Assembly (NCBI GenBank): GCA_963736505.1
Contig: CAVTOZ010000001.1
Span: forward strand, 372,001 to 436,000
DNA from: Solirubrobacter sp963736505
Lineage (GTDB): Bacteria; Actinomycetota; Thermoleophilia; Solirubrobacterales; Solirubrobacteraceae
Reading direction: 5' to 3'
DNA: 64,000 nucleotides
The position numbers and the translations under genes were made by a program. The notes under the pieces were generated by a model. The model did no database searches and was not told the DNA's origin. It saw nothing but the letters and a program-made list of their open reading frames with translations. Below, one piece after another: positions 43,940 to 53,142 of this stretch. The stretch's first letter is position 1. Every line of letters starts with the position of its first letter.

Positions 43940-46759
43940 ACGAGCACGAGCACCGAACCCAGACTGATCGGGCGCCGCGCGGAGGTGGCGGCCGTCGAGG
44001 ACGCGCTGCGAGGCCTCGACCGGCGCGCCGGCGCCGTGCTCGCGTTCTCCGGCGAGCCCGGCATCGGCAAGTCGCGCCTGCTCGACGAGCTGCGCTCGCG
44101 CGGCGACGCGCGCGGGCACCTCGTGCTGACCGGGCGCGCGTCCGAGCTCGAGCGCGAGCTGCCGTTCGGCGTCTGGGTCGACGCGCTGGCCGACTATGCG
44201 GGAGCGCTCGGTATCGAGCGGCTGGAGCGGCTCGTCGGCGACCAGCTGCCCGAGCTCGCGGCCGTGCTGCCGGGCGTCGGCACGCCCGCCGGCCTGCAGG
44301 ACGAGCGCTACCGCACGCACCGCGCGCTGCGGGCGCTGCTGGAGGCGCTCGCGCGCGTGCGCCCCGTCGTGCTCGCGCTCGACGACCTGCACTGGGCCGA
44401 CGACGCGTCGCTGGAGGCCGTCGCGCACCTGCTGCGGCACCCGCCGAAGGGGCCGCTCGTGCTCGCGCTCGCGTTCCGCCCCGCGCCGGTGCGGCCGCTG
44501 CTCGCCGCCGCCGTCCACAGCGCCGAGCGCGACGGCACCGTCGCCGAGCGGCCGCTGGCGGCGCTCTCGCGCGAGGAGGCGGAGGCGCTGCTGGGCGAGG
44601 ACATGCCCGGGCCGGTGCGCGGCGCGATCTTCGACGAGGGCGGCGGCAACCCGTTCTTCCTCGAGCAGCTCGCGCGCGAGCACGCCGCCGGGCGGCGCGT
44701 GGCCGCCGACGGGCCCTCGACGCCCGGCGTCCCGCGCGCCGTCATCCGCGCGCTCGAGCAGGAGATCGCCGCGCTCGCGGAGACCGGCCGCAGCCTGGCG
44801 CAGGGCGCGGCGGTCGCCGGCGACCCGATCGAGCTCGACCTCGCGGCGGCGGCCGCCGGGCTGGAGGAGGCCGACGCGCTCGAAGCGCTCGACGCCTTGC
44901 TCGCCGGCGGGCTGCTGGTGACGACCGACGTCCCGCGCCGCTACCGCTTCCGCCACCCGCTCGTGCGCCACGCGATCTACGAGTCGGCGACCGAGGGCTG
45001 GCGGATCGGCGCCCACGGCCGCGCGGCGGCGTCGCTGACCGAGCACGGGGGCCCGCTCGTCGCGCGCGCGCACCACATCGCGCGCTGTGCGCGGCCCGGC
45101 GACGCCGAGGCCGTCGAGGTGCTGGCCGAGGCCGCCCGCCACGCCGCGGCGCGCGCGCCGGCCAGCGCCGCCGAATGGTTCGGCGCCGCGCTGCGCCTGG
45201 TGGGGCACGACGACGCGTTCCGGCGCCTGGAGCTGCTGATCGGCCTCGCGCAGGCGCTCGCCGCCACGGGCCGGCTCGAGCTGGCGCTCGACGCGCTCGC
45301 CGACGCGCTCGCGCTCGTCGGGCCGGAGCTGGGCCCGGTCCGCGCCCGCCTGGTGGCGGGCTGCGCGATGTGCGAGAACCTGCTCGGCCGCCACGCCGCC
45401 GCCCACGCGCGGCTGCTCGGCGCGCTGGCCGAGCTCGAGGGCGCGGCGGCGACCGACCTGCAGGTCGAGCTCGCGGCCGACGCGCTCTACGACAGCGACT
45501 TCGCCGCCGTCGGCGAGTGGGCGCGGCGCGCGCGCGAGACCGACCAGCCCGCGCTGGCGGCCGTGGCCACGGCGCTCGAGTGCTTCGCGGAGCTCGGCCT
45601 CGGCAGCACGGCGCGCGCGCAGGAGATCCAGCTCGACGCCGCCGCGCGCCTGGACGCGCTCGACGACGGCGCGCTGGCCGGCCGCCCCGACGCCGCCTAC
45701 TACCTCGGCTTCGCCGAGTTCTTCTGCGAGCGCTACGACGACGCGATCCGCCACCTGCGGCGCGGCATCGCCGTCTCGCGAGCGTCCGGGCAGGGCCAGT
45801 TCATGATCCCGATGACGATCGGGCTCGCGCACGCGCTCGAGGTCCGCGGGCGGCTCGCCGAGGCGGCCGAGCACGCCGGCGCGGCCGTCGAGAGCGCGCG
45901 CCTGTGGGGCAACCCGCAGATGCTCTGCTTCGCGCTGACCGCCGACGCCTGGATCTCCGCGCTGCGCGGGGAGCAGACGCGCGCGCGGGCCGCCGGCGCC
46001 GAGGCGGTCGCGCTGCTCGACGGGCTTGACGAGAGCGTGCTGTCGCGCGCCACGCGCGTGCACGTCGCGGCCGCCCAGCTCGAGGCGGGCGAGCCGGAGC
46101 GCTGCCTGGCGGCGATGAGCGCCGGCGGTGCGCCCGAGTTCCCTAGCGTCGAGCCCGGCCGGCGCGCATGGCTGTACGCCGTGCTCGCCCGCGCCGAGCT
46201 GGCGCTCGGCCGTACGGGCGCCGCCGAGGCGTGGGTCGTGCGCGGGGAGGCGGCGGCCGCCGGCCTCACGCTCCCCTACGCGCAGGCCGCCGTGCTGTGC
46301 GCCCGCGCGCTCCTCGACGGCGACGCGGAGCCCGCGCGCGAGGCGGCGCGGCTCGCGGACGGCGTCGGCGCCGTGATCCAGGCCGCCCGGGCGCGCACGC
46401 TGGCCGGCCGGCTGGCCGGCGACGTGGCGAGCCTGGAGCAGGCGGAGTCCGAGCTCGGCGCCGTCGGCGCCGTGCGGCTGCGCGACGAGGCGGCGCGCGA
46501 GCTGCGCCGGCTCGGCCGCCCCGCCTCAGCCCGGCGGCGCCGCGGCAGCGGCGGCGAGGGCCTGGCGGGCCTCTCGGGGCGGGAGCGCGAGGTCGCCGAC
46601 CTGGTCGCGCGCGGCGCCACCAACAAGGAGATCGCGGCCGAGCTGTTCCTGTCGGAGAAGACCGTCGAGAGTCACATGACGCGCGTGTTCGGCAAGCTCG
46701 GCGTCGGCTCGCGCGCGGCGGTGGCGGAGATCGTCGGCCGCGAGCGCGCCGAGGCCTGA
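43940..46759 (+). CDS. LuxR-family regulator with AAA ATPase (MalT/LAL-like) domain
   Basis: About 940 residues. RLIGRRAEVAAVEDALRGL then Walker A FSGEPGIGKSRLLDE and Walker B-like VVLALDDLHWADDASLEA define the AAA/STAND ATPase of LAL regulators. A long helical (TPR-like) middle follows, and the C-terminus is a LuxR helix-turn-helix: LSGREREVADLVARGATNKE, LFLSEKTVESHMTRVFGKLG. Such proteins assemble on binding a ligand. The homology starts at 43961, yet no normal start codon lies nearby: in-frame ATG 43802 adds a junk-like tail, GTG 43985 cuts the motif. ACG at 43940 fits a TAGAGT box seven bases upstream. Confidence 0.85.
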   Translation, partial: TSTSTEPRLIGRRAEVAAVEDALRGLDRRAGAVLAFSGEPGIGKSRLLDELRSRGDARGHLVLTGRASELERELPFGVWVDALADYAGALGIERLERLVGDQLPELAAVLPGVGTPAGLQDERYRTHRALRALLEALARVRPVVLALDDLHWADDASLEAVAHLLRHPPKGPLVLALAFRPAPVRPLLAAAVHSAERDGTVAERPLAALSREEAEALLGEDMPGPVRGAIFDEGGGNPFFLEQLAREHAAGRRVAADGPSTPGVPRAVIRALEQEIAALAETGRSLAQGAAVAGDPIELDLAAAAAGLEEADALEALDALLAGGLLVTTDVPRRYRFRHPLVRHAIYESATEGWRIGAHGRAAASLTEHGGPLVARAHHIARCARPGDAEAVEVLAEAARHAAARAPASAAEWFGAALRLVGHDDAFRRLELLIGLAQALAATGRLELALDALADALALVGPELGPVRARLVAGCAMCENLLGRHAAAHARLLGALAELEGAAATDLQVELAADALYDSDFAAVGEWARRARETDQPALAAVATALECFAELGLGSTARAQEIQLDAAARLDALDDGALAGRPDAAYYLGFAEFFCERYDDAIRHLRRGIAVSRASGQGQFMIPMTIGLAHALEVRGRLAEAAEHAGAAVESARLWGNPQMLCFALTADAWISALRGEQTRARAAGAEAVALLDGLDESVLSRATRVHVAAAQLEAGEPERCLAAMSAGGAPEFPSVEPGRRAWLYAVLARAELALGRTGAAEAWVVRGEAAAAGLTLPYAQAAVLCARALLDGDAEPAREAARLADGVGAVIQAARARTLAGRLAGDVASLEQAESELGAVGAVRLRDEAARELRRLGRPASARRRRGSGGEGLAGLSGREREVADLVARGATNKEIAAELFLSEKTVESHMTRVFGKLGVGSRAAVAEIVGRERAEA

Positions 46760-47733
46760 CCCGCCTTGGTGTGCAGCGAGGACTCGCGCCAGGACTGCTC
46801 CAGCGCGCGCTCGTAGACGTCGTACCAGGCCGGGTTCGAGCGGCGCTCGATCCACAGCGTCGGCGCCTTCTCGGCCGTGACCGAGCGCAGGTAGTGCTGG
46901 ACCACGAGGACGCCGGACGGCAGGTGCAGGTCGATCCCGATGCAGCCCATCGACATGAACGCGTCCACCGTGCGCAGCTCGATCCTGCCGCGCGCGGGCG
47001 CGATCTGCGCGGCGATCAGGCGCAGGTTGGAGGAGATCTTGCTGCGCCTCACCTCAGGATCCACTCCACTGAATTGCGAGAACGGGAGCAGCATCCTGCC
47101 GCGCGGATCGAGTGACAGTAAGCGTACATGTACACCGCGGCGCGCGATATCGGTGACAAGGTTCACACATGACACAGTGGAATCGAGGTTGATCCCGCAC
47201 ATGAACACCGATTCGGCGGCGCGCGTGAGCATCCATTCGACGCGCGGCTGGTCGCGCCGGCGCTGCAGGGCCGGCGCGGGGGCCGCGCGGCCGGCCGGAG
47301 CCTCGTCGGCGTCGAGCTCGACGCCCAGGACGGCCTCCGCGAGCCGGGGCAGCAGGTCCGCGCGCACGCGCCGGCGGTAGGTGTCGGGCGCGCGGCCGAC
47401 ATGGGTGGCCGCCGCGGCCTCGCGGTCGCGCAGCGAGCTGCCGTCGCCGCCGAACAGGGCCCGCGCGGCGCGCGCGTCGGGGGTGTCGCCGAGGTCCGCG
47501 AGCGCCTGGGCGACCACCGCCCGGATCGCCATCGCCCGCAGCGCCGGGCCCTCGGCCGCGTCGACGCCGCCGCCCAGGCGGTCGGCGGCCGCGACGACCG
47601 AGCCGAGCTCCGGCAGCACCTCGAGCCCCTCCCCGGCGACCGTCGCGACGCGGTCCAGGCCGGCGAGGCGCAGGCGATCCAGGTCGCGCTCGAGCGGGCT
47701 GGGGAGCCCGCGGCGCCTACGCGTGCCCCCCAC
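46672..47733 (-). CDS. DUF5919-like protein with phospholipase D-type fold
   Basis: A 353-residue soluble protein. The N-terminal half is helical (ALRAMAIRAVVAQALADLGD, LRDREAAAATHVGRAPDTYR), similar to helical domains of actinobacterial signalling proteins. The second half reads ESVFMCGINLDSTVSCVNLV, DIARRGVHVRLLSLDPRGR and GIDLHLPSGVLVVQHYLRSV, which I associate with DUF5919 and a phospholipase D-like fold; the usual HKD motif is absent. GTG at 47733 has a GGGAGG site upstream. Its last 88 bases lie opposite the LuxR gene, giving a basic tail of doubtful value. Confidence 0.6.
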   Translation of the reverse strand: MGGTRRRRGLPSPLERDLDRLRLAGLDRVATVAGEGLEVLPELGSVVAAADRLGGGVDAAEGPALRAMAIRAVVAQALADLGDTPDARAARALFGGDGSSLRDREAAAATHVGRAPDTYRRRVRADLLPRLAEAVLGVELDADEAPAGRAAPAPALQRRRDQPRVEWMLTRAAESVFMCGINLDSTVSCVNLVTDIARRGVHVRLLSLDPRGRMLLPFSQFSGVDPEVRRSKISSNLRLIAAQIAPARGRIELRTVDAFMSMGCIGIDLHLPSGVLVVQHYLRSVTAEKAPTLWIERRSNPAWYDVYERALEQSWRESSLHTKAGQASARSRPTISATAAREPTPSLPNTRVM

Positions 47734-47953
47734 GATCCTCCCGTCGAATTCCCGTAAGCGTTGAATCTGGCATTGGCGGTAATTCGCGAGCATACCCGCA
47801 AATTGCGGCATCCGTGGCGGCGGAATCATTCTGGTGCTTCTGCGGGAGCTCTATGGGAGCGCGGCCGGTGGGCTCGGCGGGCGCCGGCCCCTGACGCGGA
47901 TTCAGGGAGATCCCCCATACCGGGGGCGCCCGCGACGCGGGAGGCTTCGACCC
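47734..47953. other. Divergent intergenic region with CCCCC/GGGGG hairpin
   Basis: A 220-base gap between the DUF5919-like gene and the 80-residue gene. It is less GC-rich than the genes near its left side, as expected of a promoter region. A short hairpin (CCCCC 47912-47916, GGGGG 47922-47926, five-base loop) and GGGAGG at 47939-47944, which may be the ribosome-binding site of the following gene, are visible. No tRNA or small RNA gene is recognisable. Confidence 0.4.
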
Positions 47954-48196
47954 GTGCCGACGTTCCTCCTCAGCCATCAGCATCCCGCCCAGGAGTGCCC
48001 GTTCGCGTTCGCCGCCTGGCGCGGTTTCGACAGCCCGCTGCGCCACCGGCTCGCGCTCTCGAGCTGCCTGCAGGGCGGCCACGCGCTCTGGTGGGTCGTC
48101 GACGCCGAGAGCGAGCAGGCCGCGCTCGGCCAGCTGCCCGAGTACATCAGCGAGCGGAGCGAGGTGACGCGTGTACGCAGCGTGCCGATTCCCTGA
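47954..48196 (+). CDS. Conserved hypothetical protein, 80 residues
   Basis: An 80-residue protein: FLLSHQHPAQECPFAFAAWR, GFDSPLRHRLALSSCLQGGH and LWWVVDAESEQAALGQLPEY, ending in VRSVPIP. It resembles a widespread actinobacterial small protein with conserved H-x-H, ECxxAFAA and GGHxxWW features; a ferredoxin-like alpha/beta fold is likely, but the role is unknown. GTG at 47954 is chosen for the GGGAGG site nine bases upstream. The membrane protein gene follows after one base. Confidence 0.6.
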   Translation: MPTFLLSHQHPAQECPFAFAAWRGFDSPLRHRLALSSCLQGGHALWWVVDAESEQAALGQLPEYISERSEVTRVRSVPIP

Positions 48197-48197
48197 G

Positions 48198-49037
48198 ATG
48201 CTTGCGCTCGTGACCGCCCGCGTCGCACAGGCCCGCGGCCGCATGCTCCCGCTCACGCGCGTGGGCGTCTGGCTGCTGTTCGCGCTCGCGCTCGCCAACG
48301 GCGCCTTCCTCTACTTCCTCCCCAGCCATGCGTTGACGGACTACGCGTGGTCGATCAAGCCGCCGGTCAACGCCGCCTTCATCGGCGCGGGCTTCTTGGC
48401 GGGCACCCTCGCCACCGGGCTCGTCCTCTTCAGGACGACCCGGTGGCGCTCCCTCCAGACGCTCCCGCCCGCGCTGTGGGTACTCGCCACGACGCTGGCG
48501 CTGGCGACGCTGATTCACCACGACAAGTTCAAGTTCGACTATCCGCCCACGTGGGGCTGGGTGATCGTGTACGCGGGCGTCCCGTTCGCGATCCCGTTCC
48601 TCGTCGCGCGCCAGCGCCGCAACGCGGAGCCGGTGCCGGACGCGGACCCGTCGCTGCGTGTGGTGCGGATCCTGTCCGCGATCGCGGGCGCGCTGCTGAT
48701 CGCGGGCGCGACGGCCTTGTACCTCTTCCCCGCCGACCTCGCACCCCACTGGCCATGGCAGATCACGCCCCTGCTCGGCCGCGCGATCGCCGCCTGGTAC
48801 GCGATGGTGGGCACGATGCTGGTCAGCTGCGCGCTGGTGCTGCGGCGCCCGGCCGAGGCGTTCATCCCCTACGCGACCTTGGCCGCCTGGTGCGCGCTCC
48901 TGCTCGCCCTCCCGCTCCTGCACCGGGACGACGTGTCGGGCGCCGGCGCCTGGGTGGCGGGAATGCTCGCCCTCCTCGTCCTCGCGGCGGTGGCGCTGGT
49001 GCGCGCGCTTCCCGACGTCCGCGCCCGCGGCCTGTAG
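48198..49037 (+). CDS. Polytopic membrane protein of unknown function
   Basis: A 279-residue membrane protein with about seven or eight hydrophobic segments (for example VGVWLLFALALANGAFLYFL, WVLATTLALATLIHH, VRILSAIAGALLIAGATALY, MLALLVLAAVALVRALP). The motif HHDKFKFDYPPTWGWVIVY between helices looks conserved. I cannot assign a family. An internal ATG at 48243 is a possible start. It begins one base after the stop of the 80-residue gene and is likely co-transcribed with it. Confidence 0.6.
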   Translation: MLALVTARVAQARGRMLPLTRVGVWLLFALALANGAFLYFLPSHALTDYAWSIKPPVNAAFIGAGFLAGTLATGLVLFRTTRWRSLQTLPPALWVLATTLALATLIHHDKFKFDYPPTWGWVIVYAGVPFAIPFLVARQRRNAEPVPDADPSLRVVRILSAIAGALLIAGATALYLFPADLAPHWPWQITPLLGRAIAAWYAMVGTMLVSCALVLRRPAEAFIPYATLAAWCALLLALPLLHRDDVSGAGAWVAGMLALLVLAAVALVRALPDVRARGL

Positions 49038-49130
49038 GGCGGTTGTCCGCCGCGGTTGCGGCGGTGGAGCGACACGATCGGGCGCGGTCGCGCATTGGCC
49101 GCGGCCCCCGCGGTCGGCAGGGTGCTTGGC

Positions 49131-51276
49131 ATGCGCCACTCCCCTGCCGCCCTGCTCGCCGCCGCGCTGCTCGCGCTCGCCGCGACGTTCGTGCCCCCGC
49201 TGTTCGCGGGCGGCGGCGGCCTCTTCCAGCAGGGCATCAACGCGCTCGCGCTCTCCGGGCAGACGCTGTACGTCGGCGGCGACTTCGCCAAGGCGGGCAC
49301 GCTGAGCCGCACGGGGCTGGCGGCGGTCGACGCCGCCGACGGGCACCTGCTCGGCTTCGATCCCGCCGTCTCCCTCAGCGGCGGCGGCGCGACGGTCGAC
49401 GCGCTGGCGGTCGACGCGGGCGGGCTCATCTACGCGGGCGGGGAGTTCGACCACGCGGGCGGCGGCGCGCGCGAGAACCTCGCGCTGCTGAGCGCGAGCG
49501 GGCAGCTGCTGTCCGGCATCGGCGGCGCCGAGCCGGACGGCCCCGTCCACGTCCTCGCGATCCAGGGCCCGGATCTGTACGCCGGCGGCGAGTTCAGCTC
49601 GCTCGGCGCGTCGGTCGGCGGCTCGCTGCGCCGCTACTCGCTGCCCGCCGACCAGCCCGACCCGAGCTGGCTCCCGGGCGCCAACGGCACGGTGCGCGCG
49701 CTCGCGACGACCGCCACGACCGTCTACGCCGCGGGCGGCTTCACGCACATCGGCAAGGGCGCCGGGGCGGCGCGCCCCGGCCTGGCCGCGGTGACGACGA
49801 GCGACGCGAGCGCGACGGCGTGGAACCCTGCTCCCGCCGGCACCCTCAACGGATCGGGCTCCACCCACGTCTCGAGCATGCTCGCGGCCGGCGCCACCGT
49901 CTACGTCGGCGGGTCCTTCACGACGCTGGGCGGCCGGCCGCGGACGGACCTCGCCGCGGTCGACGCCGCCGGCGCGGCGACCGCGTGGGACCCCAGCGCG
50001 GGCGGCGACGTGCTCGCGCTCGCCCCGCTGGAGCACGGCGTGGCCGCCGGAGGCTGGTTCTCGGCGGTCAACGGCGTGATGCGCCGCAACCTCGCGGCGC
50101 TCGGCGAGGACGGCAGGCCGACGGACTGGAACCCGGACGCGGACGCCGGCGTCAGCAAGCTCGCGCTCGCCGGCGACACCGTCTACGCCGGCGGCCAGTG
50201 CCTGCACGCCGGCGGCGCCGCTCGCGCGCACCTCGCCGCGCTGTCGGCGACCACCGGCGCGGCGACGGCGTTCGACCCGCGGCCGTCGGGCGACGTGTAC
50301 GACCTCGCGCTCTCGCCCGACGGCGGCACGCTCTACGTGGCCGGCAGCTTCGCCACGATCGGCCAGTCGGGGCCGGCCGACCGGCCGAACCTGGCCGCCG
50401 TCTCCGCCGGCTCGGGCGACCCGAGCGCGTGGCGGCCCGCCCCTGACCTCTGGGTCGGGCACCTCGCGCCTGCGCCGGACGGCTCCGCCATGTACGTGAG
50501 CGGCGTGTTCAAGCACATCGGCTCGCAGACGCCGCAGCCCGCGCGCGGTGGCCTCGCGGCCTTGACGCTCGACACCGGCACGGCGACGGACTGGAACGTC
50601 AGCGCGCAGGGCGGCGTCTACGCGCTGCTCCCGCTGCCGGCGGGCGTCTACCTCGCGGGCGCGTTCACCAAGCTCAATGACCAGGTGCGGTCTGCCGCCG
50701 GGGCCGTCGGCTACGACGGAGCCGTGTTGCCGTTCGACCCGCACACGAAGTCCAACGACGCCGCCGTGCTGGCGCGGACCGCGTCCGGCACGATCCTGCT
50801 CGGCGGCTCGTACTTCGGGCTCGGCGGCAGCGATCGGCGCGCCCTCGCGGAGGTCGACGCGGCGACCGGCGCGGTGCTGCCGTCGGAACCCGCGGCCGAC
50901 GAGCGCGGTCAACATGATCGCGGTGGCGGGCCGGCACGTCTGGATCGGCGGAGACGGCGCGATCGGCTCGGTGCCCGACCAGGGTCTCGCTCGCTTCACC
51001 CGCCCGGCCGACCCGGCGCCCGCGACGCCGTCCGGACCCGTGCCGGGCTCGACGCCGGCGCCGGGCGCGCGCGACACGACCGCTCCGGCCCTGTCGGCCC
51101 TCTCGCTCTCCCACAAGCGCTTCCGCCGCGGCGGCAAGGGGACGACGCTGCGCCTCACCCTCAGCGAGCCCGCGACGGTGCGGATCGCGATCGAGCGCCG
51201 GCGCGGCCGCCGCTACGTCGCCTTCACCATCGCCGGGGCTCCGCGTCACCGGGCCCCGAGCAGCCTGAGGCGCTGA
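49131..51276 (+). pseudogene. Secreted repeat beta-propeller protein, one frame slip
   Basis: A secreted protein: signal peptide RHSPAALLAAALLALAATFV, then about a dozen 40-50-residue repeats of the pattern TVYxGGxFTxxGGxxRxxLAAxD...TAWDP, a delta-60/WD-like beta-propeller found in actinobacterial and bacterial surface proteins. Near 50895 the frame moves by one base (+1) and continues as AVNMIAVAGRHVWIGGDGAI, a proline-rich linker and the C-terminal LSLSHKRFRRGGKGTTLRLT domain. That final domain is short for its type, perhaps truncated. It overlaps the convergent ABC permease by 31 bases. A structural or binding role at the cell surface is inferred. Confidence 0.72.
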
Positions 51277-52067
51277 ACGCGGCCGCCCTCGCCCTGCCCG
51301 GGCTCGAAGCGGAAGCGGCGGGCCGCGACGAACGCGGCCACAGCCGTCCACACGGCGATCGCCCACAGGTCGTGCGGCGACCAGGCGGCGCCCGCGCCCG
51401 GCACGAAGCAGCGTTCGAACGCGTGCGCGATGTGGTACAGCGGGAAGAAGTGGGCGACGTGGACGACCCACGAAGGAGCGCCGTCGAGCGGGTACCAGAT
51501 GCCGGACACGAACGAGATCGGCAGGAAGGTGAACTGCGCGACCGGCATCGCCTGCTCGGCGGACTTCACCAGGCTGGCGACCGCGACGCCGAGCGCCGTC
51601 AGGCACGCCGCGCCGAGCACGATGGTGACGGCCGCGGCCGGCAGCGCGGCGGTGTAGATCTCCACGCCGAACGCGGGGACCGACACGACGAACATGGCCA
51701 CGATCGCGCAGATGCCCACCAGCGCCGCGCTCGTCATCCACGCGCCCAGGTAGATCCCGATCGGCAGCGGCGTGCCGCGCACGCGCTTCAGGAGCCCGTT
51801 GTCACGCGCGGTGGCGATGCCGAGGATCAGCGTGGTGTAACACGCGGCGACGAGTGAGAACACGCCGATCGCCGGCGTGTAGAACTGTGAGAACGGCACC
51901 TTCACGCCGGCCGACACGACCTGGGTGTCACCGTTCAACGCGTTGAACAGCACCACCAGCAGCAGCGGGAACGCGAAGGTGAAGAGCACCGCGCGCGGGT
52001 TGCGGAGTGTGAGTCGCACCCTCCCCGCCAGCCAGCGGCGGGTGAGGGTGAAGTCCGAGCGGGTCAT
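51246..52067 (-). CDS. ABC-2 type exporter permease (DrrB-like)
   Basis: A 273-residue ABC-2 membrane protein with about six hydrophobic segments: VLFTFAFPLLLVVLFNAL, FYTPAIGVFSLVAACYTTLI, then the conserved RDNGLLKRVRGTPLP loop and PISFVSGIWYPL near the C-terminus. Its partner is the ATPase gene just upstream, with which it overlaps by ATGA. The pair resembles DrrAB/daunorubicin-type exporters and would remove an antibiotic, lipid or similar compound. Confidence 0.88.
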   Translation of the reverse strand: MTRSDFTLTRRWLAGRVRLTLRNPRAVLFTFAFPLLLVVLFNALNGDTQVVSAGVKVPFSQFYTPAIGVFSLVAACYTTLILGIATARDNGLLKRVRGTPLPIGIYLGAWMTSAALVGICAIVAMFVVSVPAFGVEIYTAALPAAAVTIVLGAACLTALGVAVASLVKSAEQAMPVAQFTFLPISFVSGIWYPLDGAPSWVVHVAHFFPLYHIAHAFERCFVPGAGAAWSPHDLWAIAVWTAVAAFVAARRFRFEPGQGEGGRVQRLRLLGAR

Positions 52068-53008
52068 GCGTTCTCCTCGGTCAGCTGGAGGTAGACGTCT
52101 TCGAGCGAAGGCCGGGCGACGGAGAGGTTCTCGAGCTCCATCCCGCGCCCGGCCGCCCAGGCCAGGATCGGCGCGAGGTCGCGCGTCGGCGTCGTGGTGG
52201 CGAAGCTCACGTGCTCGCGCTCCACGCGCGCATCCGCGGGCAGGGGGAGGTCCTCGTGGTAGGACGGCAGCCGGAACGAGATCACCGCGTCCCCGCCGTC
52301 GCGCCCGAGCGAGTCCGGCGTGCCCTCGGCGATCACGCGGCCGCGCGCGATCACGACGACGCGATCGGCGAGCTGCTGCGCCTCGTCCATGTAGTGCGTG
52401 GTCAGCAGGATCGACTTGCCGAGCGAGCGCAGGCTGGAGATCAGCTCCCACGACTGGCGCCGCGCGGCGGGATCGAAGCCCGTCGTCGGCTCGTCGAGGA
52501 AGATCAGGTCCGGGTCGCCGGCGATCCCGAGCGCCAGATCCAGGCGCCGGCGCTGGCCGCCGGAGAGCGTCTCGGCGCGCGCGTCGGCCTTGCCCTCGAG
52601 CCCGACCAGCTCGATCACCTCGCGCGCGTCGCGCGGGCGCGGGTAGGCGGCGCTGTAGAGCTCGACCGCCTCGCGCACGGTGATGGCCGGGTCGAGGCCG
52701 CTCTCCTGCAGGACGATGCCGATCCGCTCGCGGAAGGCGCGCTGGCGCAGCGCCGGGTCGAAGCCCAGGACGCTGACCGAGCCCGCGTCGGCGCGGCGGT
52801 GGCCCTCGAGGATCTCCACCGTCGTGGTCTTGCCGGCTCCGTTCGGGCCGAGGACGGCGAGCACCTCGCCGCGCTGGACGGTGAGGTCGATGCCGTCGAC
52901 CGCCTGGACGTCTCCATAGGCCTTGCGCAGCCCGCGCACCTGGACGGCCGGTTCATCCCGCAGTGCCGAACGCTCCGCGACGGCCGCTTCGAGCGAGTTC
53001 GTGATCAT
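52064..53008 (-). CDS. ABC exporter ATPase (DrrA-like)
   Basis: A 314-residue ATP-binding protein. Walker A GPNGAGKTTT, Q-loop VLQESGLD, signature LSGGQRRRLD, Walker B LIFLDEPTTG and H-loop LLTTHYMDEAQQLAD are all intact; the C-terminal SLEDVYLQLTEEN is typical of DrrA-like ATPases. It drives the ABC-2 permease coded next. GATGCT is seven bases before the ATG, consistent with a leaderless mRNA. It is divergent from the two-component system, which may control it. Confidence 0.9.
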   Translation of the reverse strand: MITNSLEAAVAERSALRDEPAVQVRGLRKAYGDVQAVDGIDLTVQRGEVLAVLGPNGAGKTTTVEILEGHRRADAGSVSVLGFDPALRQRAFRERIGIVLQESGLDPAITVREAVELYSAAYPRPRDAREVIELVGLEGKADARAETLSGGQRRRLDLALGIAGDPDLIFLDEPTTGFDPAARRQSWELISSLRSLGKSILLTTHYMDEAQQLADRVVVIARGRVIAEGTPDSLGRDGGDAVISFRLPSYHEDLPLPADARVEREHVSFATTTPTRDLAPILAWAAGRGMELENLSVARPSLEDVYLQLTEENA

Positions 53009-53142
53009 GGGTCACAGCATCGGGTTCCGGCGCCGATCCGTCATCGGCGCCCGGGTCGAACCTGCATCTCCACCCGTGGGTGGAGACGGCTTCCACCCGC
53101 GCGCCCATGACGCGCGCCGCGTGAGCGCCTACCGTGAGCGCC

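Noticed and set aside
42788..46063. A 1091-codon open frame on the minus strand
   Set aside because: It lies antisense to the LuxR ATPase and reads as arginine-, glycine- and alanine-rich sequence without motifs. It is a mirror effect of G/C-biased third positions.
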